Origin: Stenotrophomonas rhizophila
GTDB lineage: Bacteria; Pseudomonadota; Gammaproteobacteria; Xanthomonadales; Xanthomonadaceae
Length of the DNA stretch: 64,000 nucleotides
Assembly: GCF_001704155.1 (NCBI RefSeq)
Contig: NZ_CP016294.1
Coordinates: forward strand, 2,601,501 to 2,665,500
Direction: 5' to 3'
Below, one piece after another: positions 26,829-37,694 of the stretch. Under the pieces are notes generated by a model that saw only the letters and a list, made by a program, of their open reading frames with translations, made no database searches and had not been told where the DNA came from. Made by a program: the position numbers and the translations under genes. The stretch's first letter is position 1. The number at the start of each line of letters is the position of its first letter.

Positions 26829-27629
26829 TCAGCGCGCGCCGAACCACAGCAGCAGGCTGATCAGGCCGGCCAGCAGCAGCGCGCTGCCGAGCAACCAAGG
26901 CCAGCGGCTTACCCGCGTCGGCTTGGCCTGGGCTTCCACCGGCGATGGCAGGTCGAGCAGCTCGTCCTCCTCATCGCTGACCACCCGCTTGCGGCCGTCG
27001 TGCGGCACTTCCAGCACGAACCGGTGCTGCGCATCGAAGACCAGCTGGTCACCGGGCAGCACCCAGCAGTGCCTGACGCTGACGCCGTTGACCCGGGTCG
27101 ATTCGCCCGCCCCCAGATCCCGCAACAGCAGGCGGTCGCCGTGGCGTTCCAGGCGCGCGTGCTGTTCGGCGAACGCGGGATCGTCGATCACGATGTCGGA
27201 TTCGGCGCCGCGCCCGATCACCCGCGGGCGGTCGAGGGTGAAGCTGCGCCCGTGGTGCTGGCCACCCACGCCGCGCAGCAGGCGCTGGTCTTCCCCACTC
27301 TCATCGCTGCGCGACGGGGCGTGGTTGAGGGCCTCGCATTCGCCTTGGATCAGCATTTCCACGCCGTCGGCGTAGACCGCGTCGCCGGGGCGCAGCAGCG
27401 CCATGCGCCGCACCGGGCGACCATTGACATGGATGCCGCGCATGCCGGCGGCCACCTGCAGCCAGAGGCCGCGGTCATCCAGGCAGAACTGGGCCAGCAG
27501 CAGTGTGCCCGCGGCGTCGCCACCCAAGCGGACGCTGCCCGAGGCATGGCGCACGATGCGCTGTACCCCCGGCCGCAACGGCTGGTCGGGGTGTTGGCGA
27601 TGAGTGAAGTGAACAAGCAGGTTCTGCAC
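26829..27629 (-). CDS. FHA domain protein with C-terminal membrane anchor
   Basis: Probable phosphothreonine-binding protein of about 266 residues. No ATG is suitable; GTG at 27629 gives MQNLLVHFTHRQHPDQPLRP, which suits related Xanthomonadaceae proteins. An N-terminal FHA-like region (about 20-95, with RGIHVNGRPVRRMALLRPGD) is followed by a better FHA domain (about 128-205, RVIGRGAESDIVIDD then EQHARLERHGDRLLLRDLGA). An acidic linker (DEEDELLD) and a single C-terminal helix (about 245-263) tail-anchor it. It is divergent from the polyhydroxyalkanoate genes. No kinase or phosphatase is nearby. Confidence 0.82.
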   Translation of the reverse strand: MQNLLVHFTHRQHPDQPLRPGVQRIVRHASGSVRLGGDAAGTLLLAQFCLDDRGLWLQVAAGMRGIHVNGRPVRRMALLRPGDAVYADGVEMLIQGECEALNHAPSRSDESGEDQRLLRGVGGQHHGRSFTLDRPRVIGRGAESDIVIDDPAFAEQHARLERHGDRLLLRDLGAGESTRVNGVSVRHCWVLPGDQLVFDAQHRFVLEVPHDGRKRVVSDEEDELLDLPSPVEAQAKPTRVSRWPWLLGSALLLAGLISLLLWFGAR

Positions 27630-27752
27630 GCGGCGCAGCCTAGCAGGTTGGATGTCAGGGAAGATAGAGAAGTGTGACGCACTGCTTGGAGTTCTGTCTG
27701 CGGATGCGCACAATGCACGCCCGTTTCCCGCTATCGCCCGTCAGGAGTCCGC

Positions 27753-28028
27753 ATGTCCCGCATCGATATCCGCCACGACCACACGCTGTCCACCGAAGCG
27801 GCCCGCGACGCGATCGAGGCGATGGCGGCCAAGCTCACCGACAAGTTTTCCCTCAAGACCCAGTGGGACGGCGATGCGCTCACGTTCAACGGCTCCGGCG
27901 TGAATGGCCAGATCGAGCTGCTGGCTCACCAGGTGCGCGTGGTCGCCGACCTGGGCTTCCCGGTGTCGATGATGAAGGGCATGGTCGAAGGCGAAATCCA
28001 ACGCGTCCTGCAGGAAAAGCTGGCCTGA
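27753..28028 (+). CDS. Polyhydroxyalkanoic acid system family protein
   Basis: It has 91 residues starting MSRIDIRHDHTLSTEAARDA. The small domain with KFSLKTQWDGDALTF, GVNGQIELLAHQVRVVADLG and a C-terminal helix EGEIQRVLQEKLA matches the short family found beside polyhydroxyalkanoate genes (TIGR02610). Its role is unknown, probably granule-associated or acting on granule gene expression. It is followed 88 bases later by a phasin gene, which supports the link. No polyester synthase gene is present in the window. Confidence 0.85.
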   Translation: MSRIDIRHDHTLSTEAARDAIEAMAAKLTDKFSLKTQWDGDALTFNGSGVNGQIELLAHQVRVVADLGFPVSMMKGMVEGEIQRVLQEKLA

Positions 28029-28116
28029 ACCGCTGGCGTGGCGGCGGGCACGCCATCACGCCACGCAATCGAAACGCTGGGTAGGATCAAGGGGTGGCCA
28101 CTCACAGGATCGCCCC

Positions 28117-28608
28117 ATGAATACTCACGACGACTACGATGACCGCACCGGCGAAAAGCCCTCGCTGCAGGATCAGGCCGAGCGCTTCTCACGCAGGCTG
28201 ACCGGTTCGGCGCAGCAGATCTGGCTGGCCGGGCTTGGCGTGTTCGCACGCGCCCAGGCCGAAGGCAGCCGCGTTTTCGACGACCTGGTCAGGGAAGGCG
28301 AGTCGGTGGACGCGCGCAACCGCGAGCAGGCCGGCGACACTCCGCGCTGGCGCGACAACGTCGAGGAACACCTGGGCGAGGCGCGGGAAAAGGCCGCCGG
28401 CACCTGGGACAAGGTCGAGAAGGCCTTCGACGACCGGGTCCAGGGCGTGCTCAAGCGCCTGCATATCCCCACGGCAGAAGACGTGGCGGCGCTCAATGTG
28501 CGGATCGATGCCCTGACCGCCCGGCTCAACCGCGCCGAGGCCCGCAACGCCTCCCCCAACGCAGACCCACGGCCCGGCACCCACCAGTCGCCCGGTTCGG
28601 ACCCCTGA
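28117..28608 (+). CDS. Phasin family protein
   Basis: Amphipathic helical protein coating polyhydroxyalkanoate granules. It has 163 residues. The segment ARRLTGSAQQIWLAGLGVFAR-like core (about 24-45) is the conserved phasin start, followed by long charged helices (VEEHLGEAREKAAGTWDKVE) and a heptad-rich region ending LNVRIDALTARLNRAEAR, a probable oligomerising coiled coil as in PhaF/PhaI proteins. The tail is Pro/Ser-rich and probably disordered. It has no Lys/Ala-rich DNA-binding tail like PhaF. Confidence 0.87.
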   Translation: MNTHDDYDDRTGEKPSLQDQAERFSRRLTGSAQQIWLAGLGVFARAQAEGSRVFDDLVREGESVDARNREQAGDTPRWRDNVEEHLGEAREKAAGTWDKVEKAFDDRVQGVLKRLHIPTAEDVAALNVRIDALTARLNRAEARNASPNADPRPGTHQSPGSDP

Positions 28609-28660
28609 GCGCGGACCACACTGTTCCGTACGGCGATTGTTGCAAAGCAGCACCACTTTG

Positions 28661-28740
28661 TTGACAATCGAAATCGACCCGCCAATTGCTTCTGCGCCGT
28701 TTGTTCCCTCCCCTCACGGCTAAGGATTGGCGGGTTTTCT
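28661..28740 (+). promoter_or_regulatory. TTGACA element and long-loop hairpin between the phasin and Mrr-like genes
   Basis: TTGACA at 28661-28666 is followed 17 bases later by a weak minus-10 (AATTGC). The stem CCCGCCAAT (28678-28686 region) pairs with ATTGGCGGG (28726-28734) and is followed by TTTTCT, giving a terminator-like structure with a loop near 38 bases. It could terminate the phasin transcript, or the pair could bound a short RNA of about 60 bases. Confidence 0.4.
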
Positions 28741-28828
28741 GTGTGCGCGATCTCAAAACGACATCCCGCAGACAGGGGCGGGCGCATATAAACTGTCGTC
28801 TGCGCCTCCGTGTTCATCTCTAGGTCCC

Positions 28829-29845
28829 ATGTTCTCCTGGATTCTGGCTCTCCTGCTGGCCCTCGTTGTCTGGTCCCTGGCCGCTGCCTACTTCTGGCTG
28901 GTGAAACGCCGCCGCAAGGAGACCCGGCTGGGGCTCAACGCCTTGGCCGGCATGCACTGGCGGGACTTCTCGGAAATCGTCCGGCGCGCCCTGCACGAAC
29001 AGCGCGGCCTGCAGGACGTGACCGGCGAGGCCGACGACAGCCGTGAGCCCAGCAGCGACTTCCTGATGCAGGACGCCCAGCACCAGCGCTACCTGGTGTC
29101 GTGCAAGCATGGCCGCGCCTACCGGATCGGGCGGGCGGCGGTGAACGAGCTGGGCGCCGCGGCGCGCCTGGCCGGTGCCCGCGGCGGCATCCTCATCACC
29201 GAAGGCATGGTCGAGCGCGATGGCCGCTCCACCGCCGACAAGCAGAACGTGGAAGTGCTGGACGGAGCGCTGCTGTGGCCGATGCTGCAGCCTTACCTGC
29301 CCGGTGACGTGGAAACCCGCGTCAAGCACGCGGCACGCCGCGAAGCGGTGCGGCGCATCTCGATCGCCGGGCTGGGCTCGCTGACGCTGGGCCTGCTGGT
29401 CGGCATGGGATACCTGACATCCCGCCTGGACCAGGCAGCCCAGGCGCCCGCGCCGGCGTCGGCCCCCGTGCAGGCGGCGACCCCGCCGGCGCCCACCCCG
29501 CCCGCTCCAGTCGCCCCTGCACCTGCTGCGCCGGCCAACCCGGCCCAGACGGCCGCCGCGCCGAACCAGATCCTCGGCACCGTGGCCGACCCGGATGCGG
29601 CCACGCTGGCGGTGTACCAGCGCGAACTGGCAACCCTGCTGGCCCAGCAGGAGGGCGTGCTCAGCGCGTTCTGGCAGACCCGGCAGACGCTGGCAGTCAA
29701 CCGCTCGGCCGAGATCGACGAGGTCTGGCCACGTATCTGCACCCAGGTGAAGCGCTACCCGGCACTGCGCACGGTGCGCATCCAGCTCAATCCCCGCATC
29801 AACACCGACGAGCCGGTGCGCTGGCGCCAGTGCGCCACGTCGTAA
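28829..29845 (+). CDS. Membrane-anchored protein with Mrr-like (PD-(D/E)xK) nuclease-fold domain
   Basis: It has 338 residues from ATG at 28829 (MFSWILALLLALVVWSL). Transmembrane helix 1 spans about 5-25. A restriction-endonuclease-like domain spans about 40-150: MHWRDFSEIVRRALHEQRG, an acidic D77, then YLVSCKHG with K93 in the place of the family's (E/Q)xK, then AVNELGAAARLAGARGGILI as in Mrr proteins. Helix 2 spans about 177-198, followed by an Ala/Pro-rich linker (about 203-250) and a C-terminal domain (about 258-338). The usual Glu/Gln of the motif is Ser, so catalysis is uncertain. It may sense or bind nucleic acid at the membrane. Confidence 0.75.
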   Translation: MFSWILALLLALVVWSLAAAYFWLVKRRRKETRLGLNALAGMHWRDFSEIVRRALHEQRGLQDVTGEADDSREPSSDFLMQDAQHQRYLVSCKHGRAYRIGRAAVNELGAAARLAGARGGILITEGMVERDGRSTADKQNVEVLDGALLWPMLQPYLPGDVETRVKHAARREAVRRISIAGLGSLTLGLLVGMGYLTSRLDQAAQAPAPASAPVQAATPPAPTPPAPVAPAPAAPANPAQTAAAPNQILGTVADPDAATLAVYQRELATLLAQQEGVLSAFWQTRQTLAVNRSAEIDEVWPRICTQVKRYPALRTVRIQLNPRINTDEPVRWRQCATS

Positions 29846-29848
29846 GGA

Positions 29849-30607
29849 TCAGCGCGCGCCGGGCGCGAACCGCGCCACGAGGTCCCAGGCGTCGCCCAGG
29901 AACATCTGCCGCACGCAGGTGATGGGCTGGTCGCCTCGCCAGGTGAGGCGGTCGATCACCAGGCACGCTGTGCCCAGCGGCACTTCCAGCAGGGCCGCTG
30001 CTGCGGCATCGGCGCCCCACGCACTGATCCGGTGCTGGGCGCGGGTCCACGACACGTTCTGCAGCAGCCAGCTGCCCGGCGCGGTCGTGTTGAAATCCAC
30101 GTCCAGCACTTCGGGCACCCCGACCGGGCTGATCAGCCGGTGTTCGAGCGCGAACGGCCTGCCGTCGGCACGGTGCAGGCAGCGGATGGCCAGCAGTTTC
30201 TCCCCAGCGGACAACGCCATTTCTTCCTCCACCTGCGTGTCCGGCGCCCGGTAGGCGCGGTCCAGCAGCTGGTAGCCGTACACATGGCCGCGCGCACCGA
30301 CCGCCATGGCGATGTCGGGAATCTCCAGCGCCACCTGTTCCAGGTGCGGCGGCTGGCGCGCAACGAACGAGCCGGCGCGACGCCGGCGCTCGATCATGCC
30401 GCTCTCGGCCAGCGCGGTGAGCACCTTGTTGACGGTCATCCGCGAGCAGCCGTACTGCTCCATCAACTCGTGCTCGTACGGAATGCGGAACCCCGGCGCC
30501 CACTCCCCGCTCAGGATGCGGCTCTCGAGGTCGGCACGGATGCGCTGGTTGAGGGTTTCGGCTTTCTTGCCGGTCACGCGGGAATCCTGGTGGGGGGTGG
30601 CGGCCAC
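29849..30607 (-). CDS. hutC: HutC, histidine-utilisation repressor (GntR family)
   Basis: Represses the hut genes and is released by urocanate. It has 252 residues starting with GTG at 30607, though a later GTG (VTGKKAETLNQRI) is also possible. The N-terminal winged helix (ILSGEWAPGFRIPYEHELME, YGCSRMTVNKVLTALAESGM) is GntR type, and the C-terminal UTRA ligand domain includes RCLHRADGRPFALEHRLISP and TAPGSWLLQNVSWTRAQHRI. It begins three bases after the hutF stop codon, so hutF and hutC form one unit and repression is autoregulated. Confidence 0.95.
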   Translation of the reverse strand: MAATPHQDSRVTGKKAETLNQRIRADLESRILSGEWAPGFRIPYEHELMEQYGCSRMTVNKVLTALAESGMIERRRRAGSFVARQPPHLEQVALEIPDIAMAVGARGHVYGYQLLDRAYRAPDTQVEEEMALSAGEKLLAIRCLHRADGRPFALEHRLISPVGVPEVLDVDFNTTAPGSWLLQNVSWTRAQHRISAWGADAAAAALLEVPLGTACLVIDRLTWRGDQPITCVRQMFLGDAWDLVARFAPGAR

Positions 30608-30609
30608 GT

Positions 30610-31989
30610 TCAGTGCGCGGCAAGCACGCCGCGAAGGGCGTGGGCAAAGCGCGCCGCTACGGCGTCGCGCTGCAGGTGGCGGCCTTGCCGTACCAGCTCG
30701 CGCCCCCCGCGCCAGACCGATCGGACGGCGCCATTACGGGCGGCGAACACCCAGCTGTCAAGCCAGGCATCGCCGTCGCGCGCGATCAGCGCCGGGTGCT
30801 GCGGGTCCAGTTCCACCACGTCGGCCGGCGCCCCGGGCTGCAGGCCAGTGGTGACGCCCAAGGCCTGCGCTGCGCCCTGCAGCGACTGTTCAAACAGCCA
30901 GCGCCCGCTGGAAACGCCTTCCTGCGGCGCGAGCACGTTGCGCCCACGCAGCTGCAGGCGCTGCCCGTATTCGAGCAGGCGCAGCTCTTCGGCCGCATCG
31001 ATCAGCACGTTGGAATCCGAGCCCACCCCGAACCGGCCGCCGCCACGCGCGAAGGCCTGCATCGGGAACAACCCATCGCCCAGGTTGGCCTCGGTGATCG
31101 GGCACAGCCCGACCACGGCACGGCTGGCCAGCATGCGCCGCACTTCGTCGGCATCGACGTGGGTGGCATGCACCAGGCACCAGCGTTCATCGACGGCGGC
31201 ATGTTCGTACAGCCAGCGCACCGGGCGCAGCCCGCTCCAGGCCACGCAGGCATCGACCTCGCGGGTCTGTTCGGCGATATGGATGTGCACCGGGCCGCGG
31301 TTGAGCGGCAGCAGCGCCGCCAGCTCCTCGCCGGTCACCGCGCGCAGGCTGTGCGGCGCGATGCCCAGCACCGCATCGTCCTGCCCGCGCAGCGCATGGC
31401 GGCAGCCGTCGAGCAGCGCGGCGAACCCGTCCACGTCATGCAGCAGCCGGCGCTGGGCCGGGTTCGGCGCTGCGCCACCGAAATCGGCGTGCGCGTAGAA
31501 CACCGGCAGCAGGGTCAGGCCGATGCCACTGCCCTGCGCTGCCGCGGCGATGCGCGCGGCCATCTCGGCGCGGTCGGTGTATGGCGTGCCGTCGGGGGCA
31601 TGGTGCAGGTAGTGGAACTCGCCCACGCGGGTGAAGCCGGATTCGAGCATCTCCACGTAGGCCTGTTCGGCGATGGCCTGCACTGCATCAGGCTGCAGGT
31701 GGGCCAGGAACCGGTACATCAGTTCGCGCCAGCTCCAGAAGCTGTCGCCGCTGCGCCCGCCGATTTCAGTCAGCCCGGCCATGCCGCGCTGGAAGGCGTG
31801 GCTGTGCAGGTTGCCCAGCCCGGGCAGCGCGATGGCCAGCGCGGTGTCGCCGGCCTGCGCGGGCACGCCCGGGGTGACCGACTGCAGGGTGCCGCCGGCG
31901 CAGACGATGCGCACATCGCGCGCCCACCCCTGCGGCAGCAGGGCATGGTCGGCGTGGAAAGCGAGGACGGAAGCGGGGTTGGCTGGCAT
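30610..31989 (-). CDS. hutF: Formimidoylglutamate deiminase
   Basis: Converts N-formimino-L-glutamate to N-formyl-L-glutamate and ammonia, the branch that needs HutG downstream. It has 459 residues of the amidohydrolase superfamily. Metal ligands are seen in LPGLGNLHSHAFQRGMAGLT, HIHIAEQTREVDACV and CLVHATHVDADE, with the catalytic aspartate in GVGSDSNVLIDAAEELR. Start at ATG 31989, preceded in frame by a GTG. It is divergent from hutI across a 63-base spacer containing the operator. Confidence 0.96.
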   Translation of the reverse strand: MPANPASVLAFHADHALLPQGWARDVRIVCAGGTLQSVTPGVPAQAGDTALAIALPGLGNLHSHAFQRGMAGLTEIGGRSGDSFWSWRELMYRFLAHLQPDAVQAIAEQAYVEMLESGFTRVGEFHYLHHAPDGTPYTDRAEMAARIAAAAQGSGIGLTLLPVFYAHADFGGAAPNPAQRRLLHDVDGFAALLDGCRHALRGQDDAVLGIAPHSLRAVTGEELAALLPLNRGPVHIHIAEQTREVDACVAWSGLRPVRWLYEHAAVDERWCLVHATHVDADEVRRMLASRAVVGLCPITEANLGDGLFPMQAFARGGGRFGVGSDSNVLIDAAEELRLLEYGQRLQLRGRNVLAPQEGVSSGRWLFEQSLQGAAQALGVTTGLQPGAPADVVELDPQHPALIARDGDAWLDSWVFAARNGAVRSVWRGGRELVRQGRHLQRDAVAARFAHALRGVLAAH

Positions 31990-32019
31990 CACTGGACATC
32001 CCGGAAGTGGCGCCTATAT

Positions 32020-32029
32020 TGTATAGACA
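32020..32029. promoter_or_regulatory. HutC-type operator between hutF and hutI
   Basis: TGTATAGACA fits the GT-N-TA-N-AC consensus of HutC-subfamily GntR operators. It sits midway in the 63-base divergent spacer, 24 bases before hutI and 31 before hutF, inside the only AT-rich stretch there (CTATATTGTATAGACATATAA). One site could therefore silence both arms of the locus. Confidence 0.75.
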
Positions 32030-32052
32030 TATAAGCCGCCGTGGTTGCTGCC

Positions 32053-33252
32053 ATGCACTGTGACACCCTCTGGACCAACGCCCACCTGATCACCGTCGAC
32101 GGCCCCGGCCTTGGCGTGATCCGCGACGGGGTGATCGCCGCCCACGACGGCCGCATCGTGCACGTCGGCCCGGCCGGGTCCGAAGCGCACCTGCAGCCGA
32201 ACCGCCGGGTGGACTGCGGCGGGCGCTGGATCAGTCCGGGGCTGGTCGACTGCCACACCCACCTGGTGTACGCCGGCAACCGCGCCAATGAATTCGAACA
32301 GCGCCTGCAGGGGGTGAGTTATGCCGACATCGCCCGCGCCGGCGGCGGCATCGTCTCCACCGTACGCGCCACCCGTGCCGCCAGCGAAGCGGAGCTGCTG
32401 GCGACCAGCCTGCCACGGCTGGACGCGATGCTGGCCGAAGGCCTCACCACGGTGGAAATCAAATCCGGCTACGGCCTCTCGCTTGAAGATGAAACCAAGC
32501 AGCTGCGCGTGGCCCGCGAGCTGTCGCGGCAGCGCGCGGTCGAGGTGGTGCCCACCTTCCTCGGTGCACACGCGGTGCCGCCGGGGCGGCAGGCGCAGGA
32601 GTACATCGATGAGGTGTGCAACGTGATGATTCCGGCGGTGGCCGCGCAGGACCTGGCCGAAGCGGTCGATGTGTTCTGCGAGAACATCGCCTTCAGCACC
32701 GCGCAGGCCGAGCAGGTGTTCGTGGCCGCGCAGGCGCATGGCCTGGCGGTGAAGATCCACGCCGAACAGCTCAGCAACCAGCACGGCGCTGCGTTGGCCG
32801 CGCGGCATGGCGCGCTGTCGGCCGACCACATCGAACACCTCGATGCAGACGGCATTGCCGCGATGCGTGCCGCCGGCACCGTGGCGGTGCTGCTGCCGGG
32901 CGCGTTCTATTTCACCCGCGACACCACCCTGCCCCCGATCGACGCGCTGCGCGCCGCCGGCGTACCGCTGGCACTGGCCACCGACAGCAACCCCGGCACC
33001 TCGCCGCTGACCAGCCCGCTGCTGGCCATGAACATGGCCGCGACACTGTTTCGCATGACCGTGGACGAGTGCATTGCCGGCTTCACCCGTGAAGCGGCGC
33101 GTGCGCTGGGCCGGCAGGCGCGGATCGGCCGGCTGGCGGTCGGGCTGGACTGCAACCTGGCCGTGTGGGACATCGAGGCGCCTGCCGACCTTGTCTACCG
33201 CATCGGCTTCAACCCCCTGCACGCGCGCGTGATGCGCGGCGTATCCGTCTGA
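32053..33252 (+). CDS. hutI: Imidazolonepropionase
   Basis: Third step of histidine breakdown: hydrolyses 4-imidazolone-5-propionate to N-formimino-L-glutamate. It has 399 residues. [20 protein letters not shown] carries the metal-binding [21 protein letters not shown] the next ligand region, [12 protein letters not shown] a further one, and [11 protein letters not shown] the catalytic Asp. Start at ATG 32053; a GTG at 32041 would add four residues. It is first gene of hutIHGU. Confidence 0.97.
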   Translation: MHCDTLWTNAHLITVDGPGLGVIRDGVIAAHDGRIVHVGPAGSEAHLQPNRRVDCGGRWISPGLVDCHTHLVYAGNRANEFEQRLQGVSYADIARAGGGIVSTVRATRAASEAELLATSLPRLDAMLAEGLTTVEIKSGYGLSLEDETKQLRVARELSRQRAVEVVPTFLGAHAVPPGRQAQEYIDEVCNVMIPAVAAQDLAEAVDVFCENIAFSTAQAEQVFVAAQAHGLAVKIHAEQLSNQHGAALAARHGALSADHIEHLDADGIAAMRAAGTVAVLLPGAFYFTRDTTLPPIDALRAAGVPLALATDSNPGTSPLTSPLLAMNMAATLFRMTVDECIAGFTREAARALGRQARIGRLAVGLDCNLAVWDIEAPADLVYRIGFNPLHARVMRGVSV

Positions 33253-33275
33253 ACATAGAGATGCCTGGAGATTCC

Positions 33276-34817
33276 ATGAGTACGACCCTGACCCTGCAGC
33301 CCGGCGCGGTGACGCTGGCGCACTGGCGCGCGATCTTCGACGGTGCCCGCGTGCGCCTGGACCCCGCGTCGGCCGAGGCGGTGCGCCGCAGCGCGCAGAC
33401 CGTGGCCGACATCGTGGCCAAGGGCGAGCCGGTGTACGGCATCAACACCGGCTTCGGCAAGCTGGCCAGCGTACGCATCGAACGCGACGACCTGGAAACC
33501 CTGCAGCGCAATATCGTGCTGTCGCACGCCGCCGGCGTCGGTGAGCCGATGCCCGCGCCGGTGGTGCGCCTGATGATGGCGCTGAAGCTGACCAGCCTGG
33601 CCCAGGGCGCCTCGGGCATCCGCCCGGAAACGCTCGCCTTGCTGGAAGCCTTCCTGCAGCACGACCTGGTGCCGGTGATTCCGTGCCAGGGCTCGGTGGG
33701 CGCCTCGGGCGACCTGGCGCCGTTGTCGCACCTGGCCAGCGTGATGATCGGCGTAGGCGAGGCCTTCGTCGGCGGCGAGCGCCTGCCGGCCGCCGATGCC
33801 TTGGCGCGCTTCGGCCTGGCGCCGCTGGTACTGGGCGCCAAGGAAGGCCTGGCCCTGCTCAACGGCACCCAGTACTCCACCGCCTATGCGCTGGCCGGGC
33901 TGTTCGAGATCACCACCGTGTTCCAGGCCGCGCTGGTCACCGGTGCGCTGTCGGTGGAAGCGGCCAAGGGCTCGGACACCCCGTTCGATCCGCGCATCCA
34001 CCAGATCCGCGGCCAGCGTGGCCAGATCGCCACCGCTGCGGCACTGCGCAGGTTGATGCAGGGCTCGGCGATCCGTGAATCGCATCGCGACAACGACGTG
34101 CGCGTGCAGGACCCGTACTGCCTTCGCTGCCAGCCGCAGGTGATGGGCGCGGCGTTTGATGTGATGCGCCAGGCCGCCACCACGCTGTCGATCGAGGCCA
34201 ATGGCGTGTCCGACAACCCGCTGGTGTTCACCGATACCAACGAAGCGCTGTCCGGCGGCAATTTCCACGCCGAACCGGTGGCGTTCGCCGCCGACATGCT
34301 GGCGATGGCGGTGTGCGAGATCGGTTCGATCAGTGAACGCCGCACCGCGATGCTGGTCGACCCGGCGCTGTCGGGCCTGCCCGCGTTCCTCACCCCGAAG
34401 CCGGGCCTGAATTCCGGTTTCATGATTCCACAGGTAACCGCCGCCGCGCTGGTTTCGGAAAACAAGCAACGCGCCTACCCGGCCAGCGTGGATTCGATTC
34501 CCACCTCGGCCAACCAGGAAGACCACGTCTCGATGGCCGCGCATGGCGCACGCCGCCTGCTGCAGATGGCCGAGAACGCGGCCAACGTCGTAGGCATCGA
34601 GCTGCTGGCCGCCGCGCAGGGGTGCGACTTCCACGGCGGCCTGCGCTCCAGCGATGCGCTGGAAGCAGTGCGCCAGCGACTTCGTGCGCAGGTGCCGACC
34701 CTGCAGGATGACCGCTACTTCCACCCGGACATGCTGGCCGCCACCGCGCTGGTGCGCAGCGGCGCGCTGGCCGAAGGGCTGGCCGACATCCTGCCGCAGG
34801 TGGAGCCGCTGGCATGA
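33276..34817 (+). CDS. hutH: Histidine ammonia-lyase
   Basis: First step: L-histidine to urocanate and ammonia. It has 513 residues. The Ala-Ser-Gly triad that cyclises into the MIO electrophile is at residues 143-145 in [28 protein letters not shown] near residue 60 and [20 protein letters not shown] further on are family signatures. The start at 33276 ([20 protein letters not shown]) follows the hutI stop codon by 23 bases and has a GGAG site. Its stop codon overlaps hutG. Confidence 0.98.
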   Translation: MSTTLTLQPGAVTLAHWRAIFDGARVRLDPASAEAVRRSAQTVADIVAKGEPVYGINTGFGKLASVRIERDDLETLQRNIVLSHAAGVGEPMPAPVVRLMMALKLTSLAQGASGIRPETLALLEAFLQHDLVPVIPCQGSVGASGDLAPLSHLASVMIGVGEAFVGGERLPAADALARFGLAPLVLGAKEGLALLNGTQYSTAYALAGLFEITTVFQAALVTGALSVEAAKGSDTPFDPRIHQIRGQRGQIATAAALRRLMQGSAIRESHRDNDVRVQDPYCLRCQPQVMGAAFDVMRQAATTLSIEANGVSDNPLVFTDTNEALSGGNFHAEPVAFAADMLAMAVCEIGSISERRTAMLVDPALSGLPAFLTPKPGLNSGFMIPQVTAAALVSENKQRAYPASVDSIPTSANQEDHVSMAAHGARRLLQMAENAANVVGIELLAAAQGCDFHGGLRSSDALEAVRQRLRAQVPTLQDDRYFHPDMLAATALVRSGALAEGLADILPQVEPLA

Positions 34818-35664
34818 CCGCACATCCGGAGTGGTTGCAGGTGCATGAAGGCGATACGCCGCTGATCGTCAGCTTCCCGCACACCGGCACCGAACTGCCC
34901 GATGCGCTGGCCGGCGATTTCGTGTCGCCGTGGCTGGCCCGCCGCGATGCCGACTGGTGGGTGCATGAGCTGTATGACTTCGCCCAGCGCCTCGGGGCGA
35001 CCACGGTGCGCTCGGCGATCTCGCGTTCGGTGATCGACCTCAACCGCGACCCCAGCGGCGTGTCGCTGTATCCCGGCCAGAACACCACCGGGCTGTGCCC
35101 GCTGACCACGTTCGACAACCAGCCGCTGTACCACCCGGGCCGGGAGCCGGATGCCGACGCGATTGCCCAGCGACGCGATACGTATTTTGCGCCCTATCAC
35201 GCGGCGCTGGCGGCGCAGATCGCGCGCCTGCGCCAGCGCCACGGCACCGTGGTGGTATACGACGCGCATTCGATCCGCTCGCACATCCCGCACCTGTTCG
35301 ACGGCGACCTGCCGCAGTTCAACCTGGGCACTGCCGGTCCCTCCGGCGCGCCGGATACCTCCTGCGACAACGCGCTCAGCGACGTGGTGGAGAACCTGTG
35401 CCGGATCAGCGGCCTGTCGCACGTGCGCAACGGCCGCTTCAAGGGCGGCTGGATCACCCGCCACTACAGCGACATCGCCGGCGGCGTGCACAGCCTGCAG
35501 ATGGAGCTGGCCTGCCGCGGCTACATGCACGAACCCGAACCCGAACAGGTGGACGTGCACAGCTGGCCCACCCCGATCGACCCCGACCACGCTGCGCCGC
35601 TGCGCCACACGCTGCAGCAGGTGCTCACCGCCTGCCTTGAATTCGCGAACTCCCGGAGTGCTGC

Positions 35665-35668
<4 letters not shown>
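34814..35668 (+). CDS. hutG: N-formylglutamate deformylase
   Basis: Last step of the five-step route: N-formyl-L-glutamate to glutamate and formate. It has 284 residues of the FGase family: [20 protein letters not shown], then [40 protein letters not shown] and [20 protein letters not shown] with conserved metal and substrate residues. Four-base overlaps link it to hutH and hutU. Together with hutF this shows that formate, not formamide, is released. Confidence 0.97.
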
Positions 35669-37329
<1,661 letters not shown>

Positions 37330-37416
37330 ACGCATGCCGCCCAGCTTGAGGTCAGCATGGCCGTGCCGGGAGCCCGGGAAACTTGTTTCTCACCCAGGCC
37401 GCACGCTCCGCACCTT

Positions 37417-37576
37417 GGTAGGGTCGCATCCCGATCGACTGCCGATAGCCACACCGCGCCCCGTGGCGGCATTGCAATGATCGGGATCGCCTCTCCCGAA
37501 GCAGCGTGGTTGCAGGCGTCCATGCGTTAAAGGGATCGCCTGCCGTGCGTGCAGTCGTTTGGGAAACGACCCTACC
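37417..37576. repeat. 160-base palindromic element bounded by inverted decamers
   Basis: GGTAGGGTCG at 37417-37426 is the exact inverse of CGACCCTACC at 37567-37576. Inside are a second inverted pair (CATCCCGATC near the left, GATCGGGAT near 37477) and the hairpin GTCGTTT-ggg-AAACGAC (37554-37570). It fills most of the 365-base gap between hutU and the TonB-dependent receptor, in which no gene is visible. It resembles a REP doublet or small MITE-like element. Confidence 0.5.
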
Positions 37577-37694
37577 CCCCCGTTCCTTCGGTGGGTGACG
37601 GCGGCGGCGCAACCTGTTAACTTTCGCGACACCACGACGGTTTACAGGTGTCGTGCCTGGCCGCCGCTGCCCATTTCGTACCGATTCCAGACGC

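Noticed and set aside
28727..28828. N-terminal extension of the Mrr-like protein from an ATG at 28727
   Set aside because: The extension overlaps the terminator-like hairpin and lacks a ribosome-binding site. The ATG at 28829 starts directly with the membrane helix.
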